The translations under genes and the position numbers were made by a program. Below, piece by piece: positions 58,437-64,000 of a stretch of 64,000 nt of DNA. Position 1 is the stretch's first letter; every line of letters begins with the position of its first letter. The notes under the pieces are model-generated. The model did no database searches. It was given only the letters and a program-made list of their open reading frames with translations, and was not told where the DNA came from. Origin of the DNA: JAOPZW01 sp963835295 (GTDB lineage: Bacteria; Actinomycetota; Thermoleophilia; Solirubrobacterales; Solirubrobacteraceae); contig CAWIEX010000014.1 in assembly GCA_963835295.1 (NCBI GenBank), forward strand, positions 248,001 through 312,000, given 5' to 3'.

Positions 58437-59449
58437 CCCTCGAGCGCATCCACACGCCCGGGGCCCTGGAGGGCGAGGACGAGCTCGACCGCTCGCTGCG
58501 CCCGCGCAGCCTGCACGAGTTCGTCGGTCAGGACGGCCTGCGCGAGCAGCTGCAGGTCTCCATCGAGGCGGCCTCCGCGCGCGGCGAGGCGCTCGACCAC
58601 GTCCTGCTCGCCGGCCCGCCCGGCCTGGGCAAGACCTCGCTGGCGCAGATCATCGCCTCAGAGCTCGAGGTGCCGTTCGTGCAGACCGCGGGCCCCGCGC
58701 TCGAGCGCAAGGGCGACATCGCGGCACTGCTCAGCGCGCTCGAGCCGCGCGCGGTCTTCTTCGTCGACGAGGTCCACCGCCTCAACCGCGCCCTGGAGGA
58801 GACCTTCTATCCCGCGATGGAGGACCGGCGCCTGCCGATCACCATCGGCCAAGGGGCGGGGGCCAGGGTAGTCACCCTCGAGCTGCCGCCCTTCACCCTC
58901 ATTGGCGCCACGACCCGCGCCGGTCTGCTGACCACGCCGCTGCGCGACCGCTTCGGGATCCAGCACCGCTTCGAGCCCTACGGCCCGGACGACCTCGCGC
59001 GCATCGTGCGCCGCTCGGCCACGATCCTCGACGTCTCGCTCGACGACGGTGGGGCGTGGTCGATCGCCGCGCGCTCGCGCGGCACGCCGCGCGTGGCCAA
59101 CCGCCTGCTCAAGCGCGTGCGCGACTGGGCGGAGGTGCGCGGCAGCGGGATCGTCGACGACGCCGCGGCGGACGCCGCTCTGGCCCTGCTCGAGGTCGAC
59201 GAGCTCGGCCTCGACCGCCTGGACCGCGAGATCCTCACCACCATCTGCGCGCAGTTCGCCGGCGGGCCGGTCGGGCTCTCGACGCTGGCCATCGCGGTCA
59301 ACGAGGAGGCGGACACCCTCGAGGACGTCTACGAGCCCTACCTGCTCCAGCGCGGGCTCATCCAGCGCACGCCGCGTGGCCGCGCGGCCACGGCGCGCGC
59401 CTACGCGCACCTCGGCCTCGACCCGCCGCGCGAGAGCGCGCTGTTCTAG
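58433..59449 (+). CDS. ruvB: Holliday junction branch migration ATPase RuvB
   Basis: A 338-residue AAA+ motor: N-terminal LRPRSLHEFVGQDGLREQL, Walker A LLAGPPGLGKTSLAQ, Walker B AVFFVDEVHRLNR, sensor and arginine-finger region TLIGATTRAGLLTTPLRDRFGI, and a C-terminal winged helix (GPVGLSTLAIAVNEEADTLEDVYEPYLLQRGLIQRTPRGR). TTG start in an overlap with ruvA. It ends convergently with the next gene in a shared CTAG. Confidence 0.98.
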   Translation: MTLERIHTPGALEGEDELDRSLRPRSLHEFVGQDGLREQLQVSIEAASARGEALDHVLLAGPPGLGKTSLAQIIASELEVPFVQTAGPALERKGDIAALLSALEPRAVFFVDEVHRLNRALEETFYPAMEDRRLPITIGQGAGARVVTLELPPFTLIGATTRAGLLTTPLRDRFGIQHRFEPYGPDDLARIVRRSATILDVSLDDGGAWSIAARSRGTPRVANRLLKRVRDWAEVRGSGIVDDAAADAALALLEVDELGLDRLDREILTTICAQFAGGPVGLSTLAIAVNEEADTLEDVYEPYLLQRGLIQRTPRGRAATARAYAHLGLDPPRESALF

Positions 59450-60306
59450 GCGCAGGGCCGCTGGCCGAGCGGCAGGAACTTGCGGGTCTTGGGCGTCAGC
59501 TCGAGGCCGGTGGGGCTCGCGGTCAGCGGCACAACCTTGCCGTTGGCGGTCAGGCGCGTGCTGGGGCCCAGGCCGATGTTGAGGCGCAACACGCGCGCGC
59601 GGAAGGTCCGCACGCCGGTCAGCGTGCCGTTGAAGAGCTGCTTGCCGTCGCCCTCGACGCACAGGAAGGTCGCCGCCGAGGCATCGAGGCGCGCGGTGAC
59701 GCGCCGCTTGGCGGCGGCGCGGGCCTTGGCGCGGCGCGCCTTGGCGGCCTTCTCGCGCGCGCGGCGCTGGCGCAGGCGCTTCGCGCGGCGGCGCGCGGAC
59801 GCGGTGGCCGGCGGCTTGGCTGCCGTCGAGGTCGTGGGGGCCGACGTCGTCCCGGTCGCCGTCGTCGCGGCCGACGTCGGCTCCTGCGTCACCGTGTTGG
59901 TGGCCGTCGTGGGGCCGGTCGCGGTCGAGTCGGCCGGCAGGCTGGAGGCCGCGTTGTCGTCGCTGAAGTCGAGCTGGGTGGCCGCCGCGGCCACCGCGGC
60001 GAAGAGCACGATGAGGGCCAGGATGCCGCCGACGAGCGCGCGGCGGCTGCGCGCGTGGCGGACCTCGAGCGTGAGCCGCTGGCCCGGCGCGGCCTCGAGC
60101 ACGTCGGGGACCGCGGCCACGCCGGCCAGCGCCAGCGCGCGCGCCGCGCGCCGGCGCGCCTCGAGCGTGGGCTCGGCCTCGCCGAAGGCCGCGACGAGCT
60201 GCTCGATGGTAGGCGTGCGGTCCGCGGGCTTGCCGCCGCGAACCGCCTTGGCGATGCGGTCGGCGACTTCGAGGTCGCGGACGGGGACGGGCTCGGGCTC
60301 GGCCAT
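59446..60306 (-). CDS. Single-pass membrane protein with RodZ-like C-terminal domain
   Basis: A 286-residue protein. Residues about 1-80 are a charged cytoplasmic region (PTIEQLVAAFGEAEPTLEARRRAARAL); a membrane helix lies near 90-110 (ALVGGILALIVLFAAVAAAA); then a Thr/Ala/Ser-rich linker, a highly basic stretch (RRRAKRLRQRRAREKAAKARRAKARAAAKRR), and a beta-rich end (FLCVEGDGKQLFNGTLTGVRTF...LGPSTRLTANGKVVPL) resembling the DUF4115 domain of RodZ. The usual RodZ HTH is not evident. Start could also be GTG 60315. Possibly linked to cell shape or division. Confidence 0.7.
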   Translation of the reverse strand: MAEPEPVPVRDLEVADRIAKAVRGGKPADRTPTIEQLVAAFGEAEPTLEARRRAARALALAGVAAVPDVLEAAPGQRLTLEVRHARSRRALVGGILALIVLFAAVAAAATQLDFSDDNAASSLPADSTATGPTTATNTVTQEPTSAATTATGTTSAPTTSTAAKPPATASARRRAKRLRQRRAREKAAKARRAKARAAAKRRVTARLDASAATFLCVEGDGKQLFNGTLTGVRTFRARVLRLNIGLGPSTRLTANGKVVPLTASPTGLELTPKTRKFLPLGQRPCA

Positions 60307-60402
60307 GGAGGTCACGGGCGCCGGAAGGATGGCGCCACGTGTGGTGTCTTACCAGGCGACCGGGACAGTAGGGGCGTCCAGGTTCTACCCTAAGGGCACC
60401 GC

Positions 60403-60852
60403 ATGGCTCATCTGTTCATCTGTCCGAACTGCGGGCACCGCACCACCGAGACCGATCGCACCGCGGGCTTCCGCCGTCAGGCCAAGGCCTGCTCGCGCTG
60501 TGGCTTCGGCTTTCTCTTCGAGCTGCTGGACGACTACTACCCGGCCCCGGACGCCGCCTTCTTCGTGTGCGACGCCGAGGGCCGCGTCATCGGCTGCGGC
60601 CGGGGCTCCTTCGAGCTGACCGGCCTCGACGACGAGCGGGTCATCGGCCGCCAGGTGCGCGACGTGCTCGGCCTGCGCTTCGACAACGCCGACGATCCGG
60701 TGGGCACCGTGCTCGAGTGGGGCGTGCGCGCGCTCAACAAGCCCGTGGAGGTCAACGCCGAGGGCGATCTGCCCGCCCGCGCGACGGCCGACCTCTTTCC
60801 CGCCTACGATGACGACGGCGGCATGCTGCTGGTCCTCACTCCGGCCAAGTAG
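60403..60852 (+). CDS. Zinc-ribbon PAS protein
   Basis: A 149-residue protein. Residues 1-40 form a zinc ribbon (FICPNCGHRTTETD and ACSRCGFGF, two CxxC pairs); the rest is a PAS domain (PAPDAAFFVCDAEGRVIGCGRGSFELTGLDDERVIGRQVRDVLGLRF...MLLVLTPAK). It has no output domain, so it must act through a partner or as a small sensor. It sits 12 bases before secDF and may be co-transcribed with it. Confidence 0.85.
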   Translation: MAHLFICPNCGHRTTETDRTAGFRRQAKACSRCGFGFLFELLDDYYPAPDAAFFVCDAEGRVIGCGRGSFELTGLDDERVIGRQVRDVLGLRFDNADDPVGTVLEWGVRALNKPVEVNAEGDLPARATADLFPAYDDDGGMLLVLTPAK

Positions 60853-60864
60853 CCGCCCGCCGCT

Positions 60865-63733
60865 ATGACCGACCGTCGTCGCAACCTCTTCGTCCTGCTC
60901 CTCGTCGCTGGCCTGCTGGTGGCGTCGCTGGCGGTCATCGCGACGAAGCCGACGCGGCTGGGGCTCGACCTCAAGGGCGGCGTCTCGCTCATCTACCAGG
61001 CCAAGCCGACCAAGCAGTCGGCGGTCACCGGCGACGCCATCGACCGCTCGCTGGACATCATGCGCAAGCGCGTCGACCAGATCGGCGTCGCCGAGCCCAG
61101 CCTGCAGCGCTCGGGCGCCGACCAGATCGACGTCTCGCTGCCCGACGTCAAGAACGCCGACGAGGCGGCCTCGCAGGTCGGCACCACCGCCCAGATGTGG
61201 TTCTACGACTGGGAGGGGAGCGTCCTCGGCGCCAACTGCAAGCCCGATCCGTCGAACGCGTCGATCACCGGCGGGCAGGCGGCCGGTGAGGCGAGCATCC
61301 CGCCGGCGCTGTCGCTCTTCGATGCCGTCACGCGGGCCGCGAAGTGCCCGCGGACCAACACGGGCAAGGAGTCGTCGGGCGACAAGTTCTACCTGGTCAA
61401 CAAGGAGCGCAAGCGGGTCCTGGCCGGGCCCGACGAGACCCAGTCGGACCTGCAGAAGGAAGCGCTCAACAAGAAGATCCCCTTCGACGCCAAGCAGATC
61501 GTCAAGGTCCCGCAGGGCACGGTGATCATCCGGGCCGAGCAGCCCGATCCGAAGGGCAAGCCCCCGCCGGCCTGGTACGTGCTCGCCGACCAGCCGATCC
61601 TCGGCGGCACGGATATCAAGAACCCCGAGCAGAACTTCGACAACGGGCCCGGCGAGAGCGGCCAGCCCAACGTCACCTTCGACTTCACCAGCCGCGGCTC
61701 CAGCGTGTGGTCGAAGTTCACGCGCAAGCTCTCCCAGCGCGGCCAGGAGCTCTCGCTCGGCGGGCAGGGCGACCAGTCCAACCAGCACTTCGCCATCGCG
61801 CTCGACAACGAGCTGATCTCGGTCCCCCAGATCGACTGGCACCAGTACCCCGACGGCCTGGGCGGCGGCCAGGGGTCGCGCATCTCGGGCGGCTTCACCA
61901 TCGACTCCGCGCAGCGGCTGGCCAACCTGCTCAAGACGGGCGCCCTGCCGATCAAGCTCGAGCTCATCTCCGCCTCGCAGGTCTCGGCGACGCTGGGCAA
62001 GCAGGCGCTCAACCAGGGGCTCGTCGCGGGCGCGGCCGGCTTCATCATCGTCGCGCTCTTCCTGCTGATCTTCTACCGCGTGCTGGGCCTCATCGCGGTG
62101 GGCGCCCTCGTCGTCTACGCGGTCTTCTTCTACGCGCTGATCAAGCTCGTGCCGATCACGATGACGCTGCCGGGCATCGCGGGGCTGATCCTGACGATCG
62201 GCGTCGCGGCCGACGCGAACATCGTCATCTTCGAACGCGTCAAGGAGGAGCTGCGCGGGGGCAGATCGATCCCGGCCGCGATCGCCACGGGCTACAAGCG
62301 CGGCCTGTCGGCGATCGTCGACGCCAACGTCGTGACCTTCATGGTCGCGTTCATCCTTTTCCTGCTGGCCACCGCGGGGGTCAAGGGCTTCGCCTTCACG
62401 CTGGGCGTCGGCACGCTGGTCTCCTTCTTCACCGCGGTGCTGCTGACGCAGGCCGTCCTGGGCGCCATGGGGCGCTCGAGGCTCATCCACAGCCCGGCCG
62501 CGCTGGGCGTGGGCAAGCGCCGCGAGCGCAGGCGCTTCGACTACATGGGCGCGTCGAAGTGGTTCTTCTCGATGTCGGGCGTGATCTTGCTCATCGGGGC
62601 GCTGGCCATCGGCGGCAAGGGCCTGAACTTCGGCATCGACTTCGAGTCGGGCACGCGCGTCAAGACCGAGCTCAAGCGGTCCACGAACGAGAACGACGTG
62701 CGCAACGCGATCGCGCCCAGCGGCTTCGCCGACGCCGAGGTGCAGCGCATCAGCGGCCAGGGCGCGGGCAAGAACGCCTTCCAGATCTCGACGACCACGC
62801 TGACCGCAGGGCCAGCGCGACAACATCCAGAAGGCCCTCCAGCGGGAGTTCGGCGTCCAGTCGTTCGACTACGACACGATCGGGCCGACGTTCGGCCAGA
62901 CGGTGGCCAAGAGCGCGGTGATCGCGATCATCGCCTCGCTGCTGGTCATCTCGCTCTACATCGCGCTGCGCTTCGAGTGGAAGTACGCGGTCCCGGTGCT
63001 CATCGCCCTGATGCACGACCTGCTCATCACCGCGGGCGTGTACTCGCTGCTCGGCCGGGAGGTGACGACGTCGACGGTCGCGGCGCTGCTGACCATCCTC
63101 GGTTACTCGCTCTACGACACGATCATCGTCTTCGACCGCGTGCGCGAGAACGTCCCGCGCATGCCGCGCGCCGCCTTCTCGCAGATCGTCAACCGCTCCA
63201 TGAGCGAGGTCCTGACCCGCTCGCTGGCGACGTCGTTCTGCACCGCGCTGCCGATCGCCGCCCTGCTCTTCTTCGGCGGCGACACGCTCAAGGACTTCGC
63301 CTTCGCGCTGCTCGTCGGCGTCATCTCGGGCACCTACTCGTCGATCTTCATCGCCTCGCCGGTGCTCACGCACTGGAAGGAGCGCGAGACGGTCTACGTC
63401 CGCCGTCGCCGGCGCATCGCCGAGGACAACGACGGCGTCGTGCCGCCCTACGCCGTGGGGGCCAGCGGCGCGCTGGTCGACGTCGCGCCGTCCGACAACC
63501 GCCCGGCACGGCGCATCACGCAGCCCCAGGATCCCGCGCAGGGAGTCTCGAAGACCGAGTTCGACGAGATGGTCCGCGACCTGCACGTCGAGGCGCCGCC
63601 CACCGCCACCGCCGAGCCCGAGCCGGACCCCACCGCCGACCTCGACCCCGAGGACCTCGTGCTCAAGGACGACAAGCCCAAGGCGCCCAAGCCCAAGCGG
63701 CCGCGCAACCGCCGCCACGGGAGGAGCCGCTAG
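60865..63733 (+). CDS. secDF: SecD-SecF fusion protein translocase subunit, frame broken by one base
   Basis: Proton-driven accessory of the Sec channel. SecD part: first helix LFVLLLVAGLLVASLAVIA, LGLDLKGGVSLIYQ, a periplasmic P1 domain, then the helix bundle with TLPGIAGLILTIGVAADANIVIFERVKEEL. SecF part: FNFGID-like LNFGIDFESGTRVKTEL, then ALRFEWKYAVPVLIALMHDLLI and YSLYDTIIVFDRVREN, and a long charged tail. The two parts are in different frames: one extra G in the run 62809-62811 ends the first frame. Removing it joins TAG to QRDNIQKALQREFGVQSFDYDTIGPTFGQTVAKS and gives 955 residues. An essential gene is unlikely to be truly broken, so a sequencing error is probable. Confidence 0.93.
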
Positions 63734-63735
63734 CC

Positions 63736-64000
63736 ATGGCCATGCTCGCCTGGATCATGATGGGCCTCGCCATCTGGCACTTCACGATCTTCATCCCCGA
63801 CCGCTTCTGGGGCGGGATCGTCGGTGCCTTCCTCGGCGCGCTCATCGGTGCGGCCGTCTTCGGGTTCATCGTCAACGGCTTCACGGTGCCCGGCCAGGGC
63901 GACACCCACGTCCTCCAGGCCCTCGAGGCCATCCCCGGCACGCTGCTCGGGATCGGCATCGTCTACTTCGAGGGTATCCGCCGGGGCTACAAGCCGCTCG
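63736..64000 (+). CDS. Small membrane protein (truncated by window end)
   Basis: The ATG at 63736 follows the secDF stop by two bases, and the frame stays open to the end of the window (88 residues). It has three hydrophobic segments: MLAWIMMGLAIWHFTIFI, GGIVGAFLGALIGAAVFGFIV and IPGTLLGIGIVYFEGI. The compact Gly-rich helices recall small membrane proteins of unknown function; no family assigned. Coupled to secDF by position. Confidence 0.6.
   Translation, partial: MAMLAWIMMGLAIWHFTIFIPDRFWGGIVGAFLGALIGAAVFGFIVNGFTVPGQGDTHVLQALEAIPGTLLGIGIVYFEGIRRGYKPL

Overview
The window is high-GC DNA (about 70% by eye) with actinobacterial coding habits: many GTG/TTG starts, 4-base ATGA/GTGA stop-start overlaps and dense operons. 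Gene content points to Thermoleophilia, probably Solirubrobacterales. The clues are the RTX-like fragment with the DTLDGGPGND / DRITCGDG signature, a histidine kinase with about ten HAMP units, a single-gene SecD-SecF fusion beside ruvCAB, and the yebC/ruvCAB neighbourhood. This placement is inferred from protein features; no rRNA gene is present.

Layout. 1-5.2 kb: central metabolism (GH15 glucoside hydrolase end, GTP cyclohydrolase I, ferredoxin reductase, transaldolase, DoxX-like protein). 5.3-9.7 kb: a compact putative redox or nitrosative-stress locus (DUF2249 protein, hemerythrin-domain protein, winged-helix regulator with a CxC...CxxH cluster site, seven-iron-type ferredoxin, small membrane proteins). 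Five copies of one 25-bp imperfect palindrome (9-7-9) lie in front of its transcription units, so it looks like a self-contained regulon. 9.8-11.7 kb: four winged-helix regulators in one direction.

11.8-24.7 kb: a mosaic, partly decayed mobile island: small HTH protein, CHC2-type primase, SSB, ParB-like pseudogene, IS110/IS1111-family element, MobF relaxase-helicase, excisionase-like protein, and a tRNA-Met(CAT) at the edge. Two of its genes are preceded by the same two-hairpin leader, with compensatory base-pair changes and identical spacing, a candidate undescribed cis-regulatory RNA. The ParB-like gene also carries a 69-bp in-frame insertion made of nested palindromes.

24.8-35.5 kb: secreted proteins, then a signalling pair (receiver-PP2C phosphatase and the 1807-residue HAMP-array hybrid kinase). 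35.7-43.4 kb: RpiR regulator, pdxST (vitamin B6), proline catabolism (PRODH and P5C dehydrogenase), an AbiEi/DUF559-type protein, an RpiB-like isomerase, a glycosyltransferase. 43.4-57.3 kb: GAF kinase/NarL regulator pair, SDR, queA, a metallo-beta-lactamase-fold/RES-Xre toxin-antitoxin operon, phosphohexomutase, PAS-GGDEF protein, alpha/beta hydrolase, yebC, MFS exporter, class III cyclase, GGDEF/HD-GYP protein. 57.3-64 kb: ruvCAB, a RodZ-like anchored protein, a zinc-ribbon PAS protein, secDF and a truncated membrane protein.

Caveat: five reading frames break at single-base gains or losses (parB-like, 23.6 kb gene, RTX fragment, TIGR03118 gene, secDF). Because secDF should be essential, some of these may be assembly errors rather than true pseudogenes.
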